From Salinicoccus kekensis (GTDB taxonomy: Bacteria; Bacillota; Bacilli; Staphylococcales; Salinicoccaceae): a stretch of DNA of 64,000 nt. Under the pieces are notes generated by a model. That model worked only from the letters and a program-made list of their open reading frames with translations. It ran no database searches and had not been told where the DNA came from. The stretch spans positions 248,001 to 312,000 of the forward strand of contig NZ_OBQF01000001.1 of assembly GCF_900220995.1 (NCBI RefSeq), written 5' to 3'. Each line of letters begins with the position of its first letter. The stretch's first letter is position 1. Of this stretch, positions 31,332 through 41,969 are shown piece after piece. A program made the position numbers and the translations under genes.

Positions 31332-31667
31332 ATGTCCAACAGAAATGAAAGAGTAGCTGAAGAAATCAAGAAGGTCGTCAGCGAGGCTTTAAGGACCAAG
31401 GTTTCCGATTCGGATATCGGCATGGTCACGGTGACGGAAGTCGAAGTGACTAAAGAGCTTGAGAATGCGACCATTTATTACACTTCATTGAACGACAACA
31501 AAGAAGAGGTTGAAGCCGGGCTGAACCGTGCAAAAGGACTGCTCCGCAGCGAAGTCGCGCGGGAGATCCGCCTGCGGAAAGCACCTGAACTGTCATTCAA
31601 ATATGACACTTCAATCGAATACGGCAACAAGATCGAATCATTACTGCGTGACATTAAAGAAAAATAA
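31332..31667 (+). CDS. rbfA: 30S ribosome-binding factor RbfA
   Basis: RbfA binds the 5' helix of 16S rRNA during late 30S assembly and helps cold adaptation. The 111-residue KH-like protein has RNERVAEEIKKVVSEAL, VTVTEVEVTKELENATIYYTSL and EIRLRKAPELSFKYDTSIEYG. It lies 4 nt after infB and a hairpin terminator follows it. Confidence 0.95.
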   Translation: MSNRNERVAEEIKKVVSEALRTKVSDSDIGMVTVTEVEVTKELENATIYYTSLNDNKEEVEAGLNRAKGLLRSEVAREIRLRKAPELSFKYDTSIEYGNKIESLLRDIKEK

Positions 31668-31670
31668 AAC

Positions 31671-31702
31671 AATGGCAAACCGGTCCGGTTTGCCATTTTA
31701 CA
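31671..31702 (+). terminator. Hairpin terminator between rbfA and truB
   Basis: AATGGCAAACC pairs with GGTTTGCCATT, and the pairing can extend by further G:C pairs. It is followed by TTTT only, so it is probably a leaky terminator; no clear truB promoter follows. Confidence 0.65.
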
Positions 31703-31718
31703 TATTACAGGTGATAAA

Positions 31719-32636
31719 ATGTATAATGGTGTATTTCCGATATTCAAGGAAAAAGGCATGACGAGCCATGACGTCGTCTACAAAATGAGGAAAATCCTGC
31801 ATATGAAAAAAGTCGGCCATACCGGCACGCTGGATCCCGAGGTGACGGGTGTGCTGCCCGTCGTGGTCGGTGAGGGCACGAAGCTCTCTGAGTTCATGCA
31901 GACGCGGGATAAATCCTACAGTGCCGAAGTGACCCTCGGAATCTCGACCGAGACCGAAGATGCACACGGTGAAATCATTGAAGAAAGCAACCCGGGCCCG
32001 ATCCCGGATGAATTGATAGACCGGACGATCAATTCCTTCAAAGGGAGCTACCGCCAGCAGGTGCCGCTTTATTCCTCCGTGAAGGTTGACGGCAGGAAGC
32101 TCTATGAATATGCAAGGAAGAACCAGCCCGTCGACCGCCCCGTCAAAACCGTCTTCATAAAAGACATCGTCCGTACCAGTGACATCATCCGGACGGACGA
32201 CCGGATCACCTTCAAAATCGATGTCACCTGCTCGAAGGGGACCTACATCCGGACGCTTGCAGTCGATATAGGCAGGTCACTCGGCGCGCCGGCCCATATG
32301 TCGGACCTGATGCGCACAGGCTCATGCGGTTTCGGCATCGAAGATACAGTGAGGCTGGATGAACTTGCACAATTGCCGGAAGAAGGTAAGAAAGAATGCC
32401 TGAAGCCGGTCAGGGAAATCGTGAAATCTGAAAATCTGCTGGAAATCAGTGACGCAGAATTACTTTTCAAAGTAAAGAATGGGCAGAAGCTGATCAAATC
32501 TGATATTATTGAAATGGTTAATGATAAAAATAAATATATCGTATTTTTGGATGAAGGCGTGCCGATTGGAATGTATCATCAGCACCCCTCAAAAGAGAAC
32601 GAATTGAAACCATACAGAATGTTCAACAGACTATGA
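31719..32636 (+). CDS. truB: tRNA pseudouridine(55) synthase
   Basis: TruB makes pseudouridine 55 in the T-loop of tRNAs. The 305-residue protein has KEKGMTSHDVV and the catalytic motif HTGTLDPEVTGVLPV with Asp39. RQQVPLYSSVKVDGRKLYEYAR and CSKGTYIRTLAVDIG follow, with a C-terminal PUA-like domain. AGGTGATAAA precedes the ATG. The usual truB-ribF-rpsO-pnp order follows. Confidence 0.96.
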   Translation: MYNGVFPIFKEKGMTSHDVVYKMRKILHMKKVGHTGTLDPEVTGVLPVVVGEGTKLSEFMQTRDKSYSAEVTLGISTETEDAHGEIIEESNPGPIPDELIDRTINSFKGSYRQQVPLYSSVKVDGRKLYEYARKNQPVDRPVKTVFIKDIVRTSDIIRTDDRITFKIDVTCSKGTYIRTLAVDIGRSLGAPAHMSDLMRTGSCGFGIEDTVRLDELAQLPEEGKKECLKPVREIVKSENLLEISDAELLFKVKNGQKLIKSDIIEMVNDKNKYIVFLDEGVPIGMYHQHPSKENELKPYRMFNRL

Positions 32637-32652
32637 TTAAGAGGCGATTTAA

Positions 32653-33597
32653 ATGGAGATTATACGGCTGAATGCCACAGATCCTATTGATATGAACGGC
32701 ATCCAGGAGAATGCGACTGCGATCGGTTTTTTTGACGGCCTGCACCGCGGACATCTGAATGTCATCAGGAAAATGATGAAGATTGCAGAGGAAAAACAGT
32801 TGAAGAAGGCGGTCATGACTTTCGACCCCCATCCGTCCGTCGTGCTCAACCCGAAGCATCAGCGGACCACCTATCTGACACCTCTTGAAATCAAACTGGA
32901 GATGTTTGAAGAGATGGGGGTGGACTATGTATTCGTCGTCAACTTCTCAAGCAATCTTGCAAAACTGGAGCCGGATGAGTTCGTCCAAAAGTACATCATC
33001 GGTGCAAAGGTCAAAGAGCTCGTTTCCGGATTCGATTACACATACGGCAGAAAAGGGCAGGGCAACACCACAACCCTGAACAAATATGATGAATTCAATA
33101 TGACCACCGTCGGGAAATATGCCCTGACCGATGAAAAGGTGTCGACGACGAGCATCCAGCATAAGCTTGCAGAAGGGGACCTGGAACAGGCCAATATCGA
33201 GCTCGGACGCACCTATACGATTAACGGTGTGGTGGTGCAGGGCGAAAAGAGGGGCCGCACCATCGGCTTCCCGACAGCAAACATCGAGGCGAGCTATAAA
33301 TATTTCCTGCCCAAAAACGGTGTCTATTCCGTCACGCTGAAAGTGCATTCGACGGGCAAAATCCATAAGGGTGTCGGCAACATCGGTGTCAAGCCGACGT
33401 TCCATGACGACATCGTCAAACCCATCATAGAAGTGCATCTGTTCGATTTTAATGAAACCATCTATGGTGAAAGCGTCACAATCTACTTCCACCATTACCT
33501 CCGCCCCGAGGTCAAATATGAAGGTATCGGGCCGCTGGTGGAGCAGATGGAGATTGACCGGGAAGATGCAAAGAAATTACTTGAAGATATCGACTGA
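32653..33597 (+). CDS. ribF: Bifunctional riboflavin kinase/FAD synthetase
   Basis: RibF phosphorylates riboflavin to FMN and adenylylates FMN to FAD. The 314-residue protein has the nucleotidyl-transferase motif IGFFDGLHRGHLNVI at the N-terminus, TFDPHPSVVL and GFDYTYGRKGQG, then the kinase domain (KRGRTIGFPTANIE, GVGNIGVKPTF). The upstream ribosome-binding site is AAGAGGCG. The rpsO promoter lies in its last codons. Confidence 0.96.
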   Translation: MEIIRLNATDPIDMNGIQENATAIGFFDGLHRGHLNVIRKMMKIAEEKQLKKAVMTFDPHPSVVLNPKHQRTTYLTPLEIKLEMFEEMGVDYVFVVNFSSNLAKLEPDEFVQKYIIGAKVKELVSGFDYTYGRKGQGNTTTLNKYDEFNMTTVGKYALTDEKVSTTSIQHKLAEGDLEQANIELGRTYTINGVVVQGEKRGRTIGFPTANIEASYKYFLPKNGVYSVTLKVHSTGKIHKGVGNIGVKPTFHDDIVKPIIEVHLFDFNETIYGESVTIYFHHYLRPEVKYEGIGPLVEQMEIDREDAKKLLEDID

Positions 33598-33609
33598 AGT
33601 GTGTATACT
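33581..33609 (+). promoter_or_regulatory. Putative sigma-A promoter of rpsO
   Basis: TTGAAG (33581-33586), a 17-bp spacer and TATACT (33604-33609). The -35 element is inside the ribF coding end. Confidence 0.6.
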
Positions 33610-33618
33610 TACCAGAGT

Positions 33619-33665
33619 ACCTTATCTTGGCTGCAAGACACTCCAACTGCTGCTCGGATAAAGGT
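33619..33665 (+). promoter_or_regulatory. Structured rpsO (S15) leader
   Basis: ACCTTATC (33619-33626) pairs with GATAAAGGT (33657-33665, one bulged A). Inside it TTGG (33627-33630) can pair with CCAA (33643-33646). S15 leaders that repress rpsO are known in several phyla and differ in shape. This one fits the position and size; binding is inference. Confidence 0.45.
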
Positions 33666-33694
33666 GTATCAATGATAAAAGGAGGCGTTTCTTT

Positions 33695-33964
33695 ATGGCT
33701 ATAACACAAGAACGCAAAAATGAACTGATTCAGGAATACCGTGTCCATGAGACAGACACAGGTTCCCCGGAAGTGCAGATTGCTGTACTGACTGAGGAAA
33801 TCAACTCATTGAACGAACACTTGAAGACACACAAAAAAGATCATCACTCAAGAAGAGGTCTTTTGAAAATGGTCGGCAGACGTAAACACCTGCTCACCTA
33901 CCTACGTGGAAAAGATGTTCAAAGATACCGTGACTTAATTGCCAAGCTTGGCTTGCGCCGTTAA
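33695..33964 (+). CDS. rpsO: 30S ribosomal protein S15
   Basis: S15 is a primary 16S-binding protein of the central domain. The 89-residue product has the conserved [45 protein letters not shown] and [22 protein letters not shown] precedes the ATG. It has its own promoter, leader and terminator. Confidence 0.98.
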   Translation: MAITQERKNELIQEYRVHETDTGSPEVQIAVLTEEINSLNEHLKTHKKDHHSRRGLLKMVGRRKHLLTYLRGKDVQRYRDLIAKLGLRR

Positions 33965-33972
33965 TCACCTAT

Positions 33973-34003
33973 GGCATATCCCATCGGGATATGCCTTTTT
34001 TTA
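33973..34003 (+). terminator. Intrinsic terminator after rpsO
   Basis: A perfect 10-bp stem GGCATATCCC-ATC-GGGATATGCC followed by TTTTTTT. Confidence 0.9.
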
Positions 34004-34070
34004 TATATATTTCAAAGTAAAAGTGATATGATTATTATTAAGCAGTCACACTAAGGAGAGAAGATTAAAG

Positions 34071-36191
34071 ATGACAGAATCTCAAAAAAAGATCTACAAA
34101 ACGACAATGGGTAAACATGATTTGATCATTGAATACGGGGAGATGGCAAGGCAGGCGAACGGTTCCGTACTTGTCAGATACGGCGACACTGTCGTATTAT
34201 CCACGGCAACGGCTTCAAGAGAGCCTAAAGATATCGGGTTTTTCCCCTTGACGGTGGCTTATGAGGAGAAATTGTACTCCGTCGGAAAAATCCCGGGCGG
34301 GTTCAACAAACGTGAGGGGCGCCCGAGTGAGGAGGCGACATTGACAAGCCGCCTGATCGACCGTCCCATCAGACCTTTATTCCCGGACGGCTACAAAAGG
34401 GACGTGCAGGTCATATCGATGGTGTTTTCCGTCGACCCGGATGCATCCCCTCAGATGGCTGCCATGCTCGGATCATCACTTGCCCTCGGCGTGAGCGACA
34501 TCCCCTTCCAGGGACCGATCGCCGGCGTCACGGTCGGCCTGATCGATGGTGAGTTCATCATCAACCCTTCAGAAGAGGAAATGGAAAAGTCGGAATTGGA
34601 TCTCCAGGTCGCCGGTACTAAAGATGCCGTCAACATGGTGGAGTCGAGTGCGAAGGAAGTGACGGAGGACGTGATGCTTGAAGGCATCCTGTTCGGCCAA
34701 AAAGAGATCAGTAAACTCGTCGAGTTCCAGGAAGAGATCATCGCCGGCATCAACCCTGAAAAGCATGGTGTGGACGGTCAGGAGGAAGACCTCGACCTGA
34801 GGAAAGACGTGGAGGAGAAAGTGCGCACGCACGGCCTCTATGATGCGATCCAGGAAATGGATAAGCAGACACGTGAAGAAGGCATCACGAATGCCAAAAA
34901 CAGCATCCTCGAGACTTATGACGAAGCGGATGAAGATCACGAGGCGACGGTGAAAGAGGCGGGTGCAATCATCGATGAACTGCTCAAGGCAGAAGTGCGC
35001 AGGCTGATCACTGAAGAGAAAGTGCGACCGGACGGCAGAAAGCCGGATGAAATCAGACCGCTTGATTCACAGGTCGGGCTCCTGCCGCGTGCCCACGGCT
35101 CGGGGCTGTTCACACGCGGACAGACGCAGGCGCTCTCCGTATGTACGCTCGGCGGACTCGGTGAGTACCAGATCATCGACGGACTCGGTGCAGAAGACCA
35201 GAAACGCTATATGCACCAATATAATTTCCCTCATTTCTCAGTAGGTGAAACCGGACCGATCAGAGGCCCGGGACGCCGTGAAATCGGCCATGGTGCACTC
35301 GGTGAACGTGCGCTGCTGCAGGTCATCCCCGATGCGGAAGAGTTTCCGTATACGATACGTGTGGTATCGGAAGTGCTGGAGTCGAACGGTTCGTCATCAC
35401 AGGCGTCCATATGCGGCTCGACACTCGCCCTGATGGATGCGGGTGTACCGATCAAGGCGCCGGTGGCGGGCATCGCCATGGGGCTTGTGAAGAAGGATGA
35501 AAACTACACGATCTTATCAGATATCCAGGGAATGGAAGATGCACTTGGTGATATGGACTTCAAGGTGGCGGGCACCGAAAAAGGGATCACTGCGATCCAG
35601 ATGGATATCAAGATCGACGGCCTCGATGAGGGCATCCTGAAAGAGGCGCTCGAACAGGCAAGGACCGGCAGGCTCGCGATACTCGAGAATCTGACTGATG
35701 CAATCAGCGAACCGAGGGAGACGCTGTCCCGCTATGCGCCTAAAGTCGAAGTCATGAAAATCAACCCGGACAAGATCCGTGACGTCATCGGACCGGGCGG
35801 CAAGAAAATCAACGAGATCATCGACGAGACGGGTGCGAAGCTCGATATAGAGCAGGACGGCACAGTCTTCATCGGTCACAGCGATCCCGAGATGATCAAG
35901 CGTGCAAGGGAGATCATCGAAGATCTCACACGTGTCGCAGTAGTCGGGGAAGTGTACATGGGAGAAGTCAAGCGCATTGAGAAATTCGGTGCATTCGTCC
36001 AGATTTTCCCGGGCAAAGATGCCCTCGTGCATATCTCGAACCTGGATACGAAACATGTCAAAAATGTTGAAGATGTCACCACAATCGGGGACAAATTCCT
36101 CGTCAAAGTGACCAACATCGACAACCAGGGCCGTGTGAACGCTTCAAGGAAGGCACTGCTCGAAGACAAAAAGCAGGAGGACAATAAATGA
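34071..36191 (+). CDS. pnp: Polyribonucleotide nucleotidyltransferase (PNPase)
   Basis: PNPase degrades RNA 3'-5' by phosphorolysis. The 706-residue protein has two RNase PH-like domains (first [19 protein letters not shown], second [20 protein letters not shown] with [27 protein letters not shown]). A KH domain with GPGG ([13 protein letters not shown]) and an S1 domain ([26 protein letters not shown]) follow. AAGGAGAG lies upstream. The stop overlaps a small unknown gene by 4 nt. Confidence 0.98.
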   Translation: MTESQKKIYKTTMGKHDLIIEYGEMARQANGSVLVRYGDTVVLSTATASREPKDIGFFPLTVAYEEKLYSVGKIPGGFNKREGRPSEEATLTSRLIDRPIRPLFPDGYKRDVQVISMVFSVDPDASPQMAAMLGSSLALGVSDIPFQGPIAGVTVGLIDGEFIINPSEEEMEKSELDLQVAGTKDAVNMVESSAKEVTEDVMLEGILFGQKEISKLVEFQEEIIAGINPEKHGVDGQEEDLDLRKDVEEKVRTHGLYDAIQEMDKQTREEGITNAKNSILETYDEADEDHEATVKEAGAIIDELLKAEVRRLITEEKVRPDGRKPDEIRPLDSQVGLLPRAHGSGLFTRGQTQALSVCTLGGLGEYQIIDGLGAEDQKRYMHQYNFPHFSVGETGPIRGPGRREIGHGALGERALLQVIPDAEEFPYTIRVVSEVLESNGSSSQASICGSTLALMDAGVPIKAPVAGIAMGLVKKDENYTILSDIQGMEDALGDMDFKVAGTEKGITAIQMDIKIDGLDEGILKEALEQARTGRLAILENLTDAISEPRETLSRYAPKVEVMKINPDKIRDVIGPGGKKINEIIDETGAKLDIEQDGTVFIGHSDPEMIKRAREIIEDLTRVAVVGEVYMGEVKRIEKFGAFVQIFPGKDALVHISNLDTKHVKNVEDVTTIGDKFLVKVTNIDNQGRVNASRKALLEDKKQEDNK

Positions 36192-36445
36192 TTTTCAATA
36201 AGATCATACTGGATGACAGGGAATTCGAAGTCGACGGTCAGCTGAGGATCAAGGAAGCAAATGAAGTGAAGCTGATCTTCGAAGACTTGAACCTTGGAAC
36301 TTATTTGAAAGAACTGCATTCCTCAGACAAAGACATCGGCCATCTGGTCATAAAGAACATAGAAGAAACAAGGTACGACACTAAAGAAGTGTCACTCACA
36401 CACATTACGATTGACGGCAGGCATTATCATGCAACGTTCAAGTGA
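36188..36445 (+). CDS. Small protein of unknown function between pnp and rnjB
   Basis: I do not recognise this 85-residue product. The start ATG overlaps the pnp stop (ATGA), GCAGGAGG is within the end of pnp, and the stop is 17 nt before rnjB, so it is co-translated with the RNA-decay genes. It has alternating charged and hydrophobic residues, no signal peptide, no membrane segment and no cysteines; secondary structure looks mostly beta ([29 protein letters not shown]). Codon use matches its neighbours. I do not recall a gene at this place in B. subtilis or S. aureus. A role with PNPase or RNase J2 is only suggested by position. Confidence 0.75.
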   Translation: MIFNKIILDDREFEVDGQLRIKEANEVKLIFEDLNLGTYLKELHSSDKDIGHLVIKNIEETRYDTKEVSLTHITIDGRHYHATFK

Positions 36446-36462
36446 TTTTAGGAGGTAAAGAT

Positions 36463-38139
36463 TTGAAGTCAGAAAACAAAGAGACAGGAAACGTCAAAAT
36501 CATCCCGCTCGGCGGCGTCGGTGAAATCGCCAAGAACATGTACGTCGTCGAGGTGGATGATGAAATGTTCATTCTTGATGCAGGACTGATGTTTCCGGAA
36601 GATGAAATGCTGGGTGTCGATATCGTCATCCCGGATATTTCATATATAAAAGAGAATAAGAGCAAACTGAAAGGCATCTTCTTAAGCCACGGCCATGAAG
36701 ATGCGATCGGTGCCATACCGTACATCATCGGGGAACTGAATGTACCGGTCTACGGATCGAAATTGACATTGGCACTGGTGAAGGAGCGCCTGAAAGAAAA
36801 AGGCGTCAATAAAAAAATCAAATTCTACACGATCAACAGCAAGTCGAAAATGAAATTCAAAAATGCGGAGATGGTCTTCTTCGAAGTCAGCCACAGCATA
36901 CCCGACGCCTACGGTGTCAGCCTTGAGACCAAATACGGATCCATCGTCTATACGGGGGAATTCAAATTCGATCAGAGCCTCAGCGGTGATTACCGCTACA
37001 ACATGGCGAAGATGTATGAAATCGCAGGCGAAGACGGCGTGCTCGCCCTCATCAGTGATTCGACGGAGGCTGAAAAGCCCGGCTACAATACAGCGGAAAA
37101 CCTCGTCGAAGAGCAGATCCTCGACGGTTTCCATAAGGCGGACGGACGGATCATCGTCTCCTGCTACGCCTCCAACTTCGTCCGGATCCAGCAGGTGCTG
37201 ACCAATGCGGCGAAGACGCGGCGTAAAGTCTCGTTTTTGGGAAGGACTCTTGAAAGTTCATTCAAGACGGCAAGGAACCTCGGATATTTCGATATACCGG
37301 AAGGCCTGCTCGTACCGAGCCATGAAATCAAGGATTACCCTAAAAATGAGATCGTGATCATCGCCACCGGGTCGCAGGGTGAACCGATCGAGGCACTCGG
37401 GCAGATGTCGAGGGGGACACATGATGTGACGAACATCATCGAAAGCGATACGGTCTTCATCCTGACGACACCTTCATCCAATATGGAGGTCATCCTTTAC
37501 AGTACGCTGAACGATCTGGTCAAGTCGGGTGCGAATGTCGTCACACCGTCACAGAACATCCACGCTTCCGGCCACGGCCTGAGCGAGGAACTGAAGATGA
37601 TGTTGAATGTGATGAAGCCCAAATATTTCATTCCGGTGCAGGGTGAGTTCAAGATGCAGATTGCGCATGCCAAACTTGCAGCTGAAACCGGCGTGGCGCC
37701 TGAGAACATCTTCCTCCTTGAAAAAGGTGACGTCGCCTCATTCGACGGCAAAGAGATGATCAGTGCCGACAAAGTGACTGCGGGCAATACATTGATCGAC
37801 GGCAGTGGTGTCGGTGATGTTGGGAACATCGTCCTCCGGGACCGCCGCCTCCTGAGCGAAGATGGGATCTTCATTGCGGTCGTCACGATCGATCCATCTG
37901 CCAGGAAGATCATTGCAGGACCGGAGCTGCAGTCCCGCGGTTTCGTGTATGTAAAGAAGAGTGAAGATCTGCTGAAGGAAGCGGAGAGCCGCATCACTGA
38001 CATCGTCAATGATGCACTGGATGAGAAGAAGCTCGACTGGAGCACCATCAAGCAAAGTATCAGAGATGACCTCGGTAAGTACTTGTACGACAGTACAAAA
38101 CGGCGCCCGATGATCATTCCGATCATTTCTGAAATATAA
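36463..38139 (+). CDS. rnjB: Ribonuclease J2
   Basis: RNase J2 partners RNase J1 in 5'-3' exonuclease and endonuclease RNA turnover. The 558-residue metallo-beta-lactamase/beta-CASP protein has [20 protein letters not shown] and ATGSQGEP. The metal-site motif reads HGHEDA (76-81) where RNase J1 has HGHEDH; loss of the last His is a J2-type feature and implies weak or no activity alone. TTG at 36463 is chosen for its perfect AGGAGG at 7 nt; a GTG at 36442 would run through that site. Confidence 0.93.
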   Translation: MKSENKETGNVKIIPLGGVGEIAKNMYVVEVDDEMFILDAGLMFPEDEMLGVDIVIPDISYIKENKSKLKGIFLSHGHEDAIGAIPYIIGELNVPVYGSKLTLALVKERLKEKGVNKKIKFYTINSKSKMKFKNAEMVFFEVSHSIPDAYGVSLETKYGSIVYTGEFKFDQSLSGDYRYNMAKMYEIAGEDGVLALISDSTEAEKPGYNTAENLVEEQILDGFHKADGRIIVSCYASNFVRIQQVLTNAAKTRRKVSFLGRTLESSFKTARNLGYFDIPEGLLVPSHEIKDYPKNEIVIIATGSQGEPIEALGQMSRGTHDVTNIIESDTVFILTTPSSNMEVILYSTLNDLVKSGANVVTPSQNIHASGHGLSEELKMMLNVMKPKYFIPVQGEFKMQIAHAKLAAETGVAPENIFLLEKGDVASFDGKEMISADKVTAGNTLIDGSGVGDVGNIVLRDRRLLSEDGIFIAVVTIDPSARKIIAGPELQSRGFVYVKKSEDLLKEAESRITDIVNDALDEKKLDWSTIKQSIRDDLGKYLYDSTKRRPMIIPIISEI

Positions 38140-38144
38140 ATCCT

Positions 38145-38174
38145 AATGAGACTGTCAGTGATGACAGTCTCATT
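38145..38174 (+). terminator. Perfect hairpin between rnjB and ftsK
   Basis: A 13-bp perfect stem (AATGAGACTGTCA with its complement) and a GTGA loop. No proper T run follows, so it may be a weak terminator, an RNA processing site or a transcript-end protector. The ftsK ribosome-binding site begins about 12 nt later. Confidence 0.5.
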
Positions 38175-38196
38175 ATCAATCGAAAGAGGAGTTTTT

Positions 38197-40710
38197 ATGA
38201 CTTCAAAACGTAAAAAAAGTTCAACCCGTAAAAAGGGCAAAAAACAAAATAACAAAACGTATTATTCACTGATGACTTTTGCGTTCATCGTGATAATATT
38301 GATTGCACTGTTAAGGCTGGGAGTGGTTGGTGCTTTTTTGGATGCCGTTATGGCTTACGTTTTAGGTGCAAGCCGTTACTTTACATATCTGGTGGCAGTT
38401 CTCGCGGGTGTCTATATGATGAGGGAACAGAAAGTGCCGTTCACCAGGCGTATGGGCGGCTATTTATTGTTCCAGTTCGGTCTCTTGTTCCTGCTGCATT
38501 CCGTCCTGTATTTGACGAATCAGCCGCGGACCGAAAACTACTACAGTTTCAATGAGATATTCACGGAAATCCGTGCATCCGCAAGCTCGGAGTTCTTTGG
38601 CGGCGGCGTATTCGGGCAACTGCTGTTCGCATTTTCGTCGACGGGGATTTCATTGATCGGGACGCTGTTTTTAAGTCTCATCTTCATCTACTTCAGCATC
38701 CTCCTCATCACCAACAAAAACATCGCGGATTCACTGACCGCGCATACGAACAAACTGGTCGAAGGCCTGCGGATGGCGGCACTCGCCGCAGCACGGCTGT
38801 CTATCAGGCTGTTCAATGCGGCAAAGGATGCCGTTCAGACACTGTTCGACAATAAGAAAGTCGAATCGGCGGCTGCGGATAAACCCCGGAAAAACACCCG
38901 GAAAAATAAAGATCACAGTGCGGTGGAAGCGCCTGCAGGCGCAGCTTTGGACACTCCCGTCCAGAACGAGCCGAAAACACTGGAAGCTTTTTCGGCCGAT
39001 GAATCGATCATCGAGGATATGCACAGCTTCGAGCGTGAAAGCAGCATGAAAATGGCTGCAGAACAAAAGGCGGAACCTGAAGCCCGGGAGGAAGCAAAAG
39101 AGCTTCAGCCGGAAATCTCGTCCGGGCCGGAGGCGAAATCTGCGGAAACCGTTTCCGGTGTGAGGGATGAGGCGCTTGAAATCGCGGAACCAGAAGCGGA
39201 ACCGCAGCAGATCGAATATGAAAGTGAAGACTTCACCGATACGGTGGCCCCGGAAACTGCGGAAGGGGAAGGCGAAATCGATGAGTTTGAAGACGAGGAG
39301 CTGAAGAAGCTCATCGAATACCAGCTGCCGTCACTGTCGCTTCTTGATGATGCGGAAGTGTCCGAGAAAGTCAGCAACAAGGAAGTGCTCAAGCAGGGCA
39401 AGATCCTCGAAGAGACGCTGAAGAACTTCGGCGTCAATGCGAAAGTCTCAAAAATCAGGATCGGCCCGGCCGTCACCCAGTTTGAAGTGCAGCCGGACAT
39501 CGGGGTGAAGGTCAGCAAGATCATCAACCTTCAAAATGATATCGCACTCTCACTTGCCGCAAAAGATATCCGTATCGAAGCACCGATACCCGGGAAATCG
39601 GCAGTCGGCATCGAAGTGCCGAATTCCGTGATCAGCATGGTCACATTGAGGGAAGTGCTGAAGCGGAAGTCATCATCCAATCCGCTTGAAGTGGCGCTTG
39701 GAAAAGACATCTCCGGTGCGCCGATACTTGCAGAACTGAATAAGATGCCCCATCTCCTCGTCGCAGGTGCGACCGGGAGCGGTAAATCGGTCTGCATCAA
39801 CGGCATCATCGTCAGCCTGCTGATGAACGCGAAGCCTCATGAGGTGAAGCTGATGATGATCGACCCGAAAATGGTCGAACTGAATGTATATAACGGCATC
39901 CCGCACCTGCTGAGTCCGGTCGTGACCAATCCGCAGAAGGCGAGCGATGCATTGAACAGGATCGTTTCAGAAATGGAGCGCCGCTATGATCTATTCTCCC
40001 ATTCCCACACAAGGAACATAGAAGCTTATAACCAGTATCTGGAAAGGGAGAGCGAAAATCCTGAGAAAGTGCAGAAACTGCCTTATATCGTAGTCATCAT
40101 CGATGAACTTGCAGACTTGATGATGGTCGCCTCCAAAGATGTGGAAGCAAGCATCACGAGGATTGCACAGATGGCACGTGCTGCAGGGATCCATCTGATC
40201 ATCGCGACACAGAGGCCGTCGGTCGATGTCATCACGGGGATCATCAAGGCGAACATCCCGTCACGTATCGCATTCAGCGTCAGCTCGAACACGGACTCGC
40301 GTACCATCATCGACACCCAGGGTGCTGAAAAGCTGCTGGGCCGGGGGGACATGCTATTCCTGCCTTCAGGGCGCTCCAAGCCGCTCAGGGTCCAGGGCGC
40401 TTTCCTCGCAGATGGTGAAGTGCAGGATGTCGTCGAGTTCATAACATCGCAGATGAAAGCGAATTACGAGAAATCCATAATGAATAAAACGCCCGCAAAA
40501 GAAGAAGTGGAATCTGAGGATGAATTATATCCGGATGCCAAATGGTTCGTCATCGAAGAGCAGCGGGCAAGCGCCTCTCTCCTGCAAAGACAGTTCCGTG
40601 TCGGCTACAACCGTGCAGCGAGGCTGATCGATGACCTGGAAGCGAACGGTGTCATAGGGCCGGCAAGCGGCAGCAAACCGCGCAATGTATTGGTTAAAAA
40701 TGACGAGTGA
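38197..40710 (+). CDS. ftsK: DNA translocase FtsK/SpoIIIE
   Basis: This septal motor pumps chromosomal DNA during division. The 837-residue protein has a basic N-terminus ([13 protein letters not shown]) and about four membrane segments within residues 25-190. A long acidic Ala/Glu/Pro-rich linker (about 230-380) follows, then the RecA-like motor with Walker A GATGSGKS near 524 and Walker [14 protein letters not shown]. The C-terminal gamma winged helix ([21 protein letters not shown]) reads polar DNA motifs. ATG at 38197 follows AGAGGAG; the open frame upstream is the hairpin. Confidence 0.96.
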   Translation: MTSKRKKSSTRKKGKKQNNKTYYSLMTFAFIVIILIALLRLGVVGAFLDAVMAYVLGASRYFTYLVAVLAGVYMMREQKVPFTRRMGGYLLFQFGLLFLLHSVLYLTNQPRTENYYSFNEIFTEIRASASSEFFGGGVFGQLLFAFSSTGISLIGTLFLSLIFIYFSILLITNKNIADSLTAHTNKLVEGLRMAALAAARLSIRLFNAAKDAVQTLFDNKKVESAAADKPRKNTRKNKDHSAVEAPAGAALDTPVQNEPKTLEAFSADESIIEDMHSFERESSMKMAAEQKAEPEAREEAKELQPEISSGPEAKSAETVSGVRDEALEIAEPEAEPQQIEYESEDFTDTVAPETAEGEGEIDEFEDEELKKLIEYQLPSLSLLDDAEVSEKVSNKEVLKQGKILEETLKNFGVNAKVSKIRIGPAVTQFEVQPDIGVKVSKIINLQNDIALSLAAKDIRIEAPIPGKSAVGIEVPNSVISMVTLREVLKRKSSSNPLEVALGKDISGAPILAELNKMPHLLVAGATGSGKSVCINGIIVSLLMNAKPHEVKLMMIDPKMVELNVYNGIPHLLSPVVTNPQKASDALNRIVSEMERRYDLFSHSHTRNIEAYNQYLERESENPEKVQKLPYIVVIIDELADLMMVASKDVEASITRIAQMARAAGIHLIIATQRPSVDVITGIIKANIPSRIAFSVSSNTDSRTIIDTQGAEKLLGRGDMLFLPSGRSKPLRVQGAFLADGEVQDVVEFITSQMKANYEKSIMNKTPAKEEVESEDELYPDAKWFVIEEQRASASLLQRQFRVGYNRAARLIDDLEANGVIGPASGSKPRNVLVKNDE

Positions 40711-40720
40711 GGAGTAGTCC

Positions 40721-41965
40721 ATGTATAACGTTAAAACAGAAATCATAAACAACATACCGGTCGTCTTCATAGACACCGGAAAGTTCAAGACGATGAATTT
40801 AAAGGTGCAGTTCAGAAGTGAATTGACACGGGAAAGGGTATCTGTGAGGTACTTGCTGAGCCGGATGATGGTGAAGAAGACCGGGAAGTTCACCACAGAG
40901 AGCGAATTTTTGAATCACCTCGCACACCTTTACGGTGCGCACCTGACCTCGAATGCCACAAAAAAAGGACGGGATCATCTGGTGTCCTTCAACCTGGAGT
41001 TCATCAACTCCAGGTTCGTAAAAGAGGATTTGGATCTTCTCGGTGAGATGACTTCGGTACTGAAGGATGTCCTCGCCACACCGGCGGAGTACGGAGAAGC
41101 GGACCGGCAGTTCTTCGAGAGGGAAAAGCGGCTGTATAAGAGCAGGCTGAAAGGTCTGAGGGACAACAAAGCCCAGAAGAGCTTCGAAAACCTGCTCAAT
41201 ACAATGTTTGAAGATGAATCATATAAATATTTATCCCATGGTGTCCTTGAGGATATCGATGACATCACACTCGATGACATCAAAGAGGAGCACCAAAAAA
41301 TGATGGCGCATGATGAAGCCGTCATACTGATCTCGGGCCACCTCGACGAAGTGGGGGAGGAACACCTCCAGGCGATCCTCAGCCGGGACGAGACGGTGAA
41401 GCTCCCATACCGTGGGTATGATTTCAAAAAACCCGAGTTCAAGACAGTCACCGACAGCGAGAGCGTCGAACAGGCGAAGCTCAACATCGGCTTCAGGGCA
41501 GATGCAGGGAACGCCGAAGAGCGCATGGCGCTGAATGTCATCAATCAGATGTTCGGCGGGAGTGCGACGAGCTATTTATTCAAGAACATCCGTGAAAAGG
41601 AAAGCCTCGCCTACCAGATCCATTCACAGGCGGATATCAAAAACGGCTTCCTCTTCGTGCTGGCAGGTGTCTCGCCCGATCAGACGGCGAAGGCCGAAAA
41701 TGCGGTCATGCATGAACTGGCCAGGATCAAAAAGGGCGACTTCACCGATGAGTTCGTGGAGGAGACCAAACACCTCATGAAAGTGAACAGGATGGAAGCG
41801 GTCGACAAACCGAAAGGACTGATCGCACTCGTATATAACCAGCTGCTGAACGGCACCACCGACGAAGACTGGAAACGCTCGATGGATGCCGTCGACAGGG
41901 AAATGATCGTGGAAGTTGCGAACCGGATCCATGCGGATACAGTATATACATTGACAGGGAAGTGA
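40721..41965 (+). CDS. ymfF: Inactive M16-type peptidase homologue YmfF
   Basis: This protein of 414 residues has the M16 (insulinase-like) fold, visible in FGGSATSYLFKNIREKESLAYQIHSQ and the paired-domain length. It lacks the zinc-binding HxxEH motif, so it is expected to be the non-catalytic partner of the next gene product. In current annotation the pair is called EF-P 5-aminopentanol modification-associated proteins (also written YfmF/YfmH) because it lies beside ymfI; a direct role is not established. GGAGTAG precedes the ATG. Confidence 0.88.
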   Translation: MYNVKTEIINNIPVVFIDTGKFKTMNLKVQFRSELTRERVSVRYLLSRMMVKKTGKFTTESEFLNHLAHLYGAHLTSNATKKGRDHLVSFNLEFINSRFVKEDLDLLGEMTSVLKDVLATPAEYGEADRQFFEREKRLYKSRLKGLRDNKAQKSFENLLNTMFEDESYKYLSHGVLEDIDDITLDDIKEEHQKMMAHDEAVILISGHLDEVGEEHLQAILSRDETVKLPYRGYDFKKPEFKTVTDSESVEQAKLNIGFRADAGNAEERMALNVINQMFGGSATSYLFKNIREKESLAYQIHSQADIKNGFLFVLAGVSPDQTAKAENAVMHELARIKKGDFTDEFVEETKHLMKVNRMEAVDKPKGLIALVYNQLLNGTTDEDWKRSMDAVDREMIVEVANRIHADTVYTLTGK

Positions 41966-41969
41966 CTTG

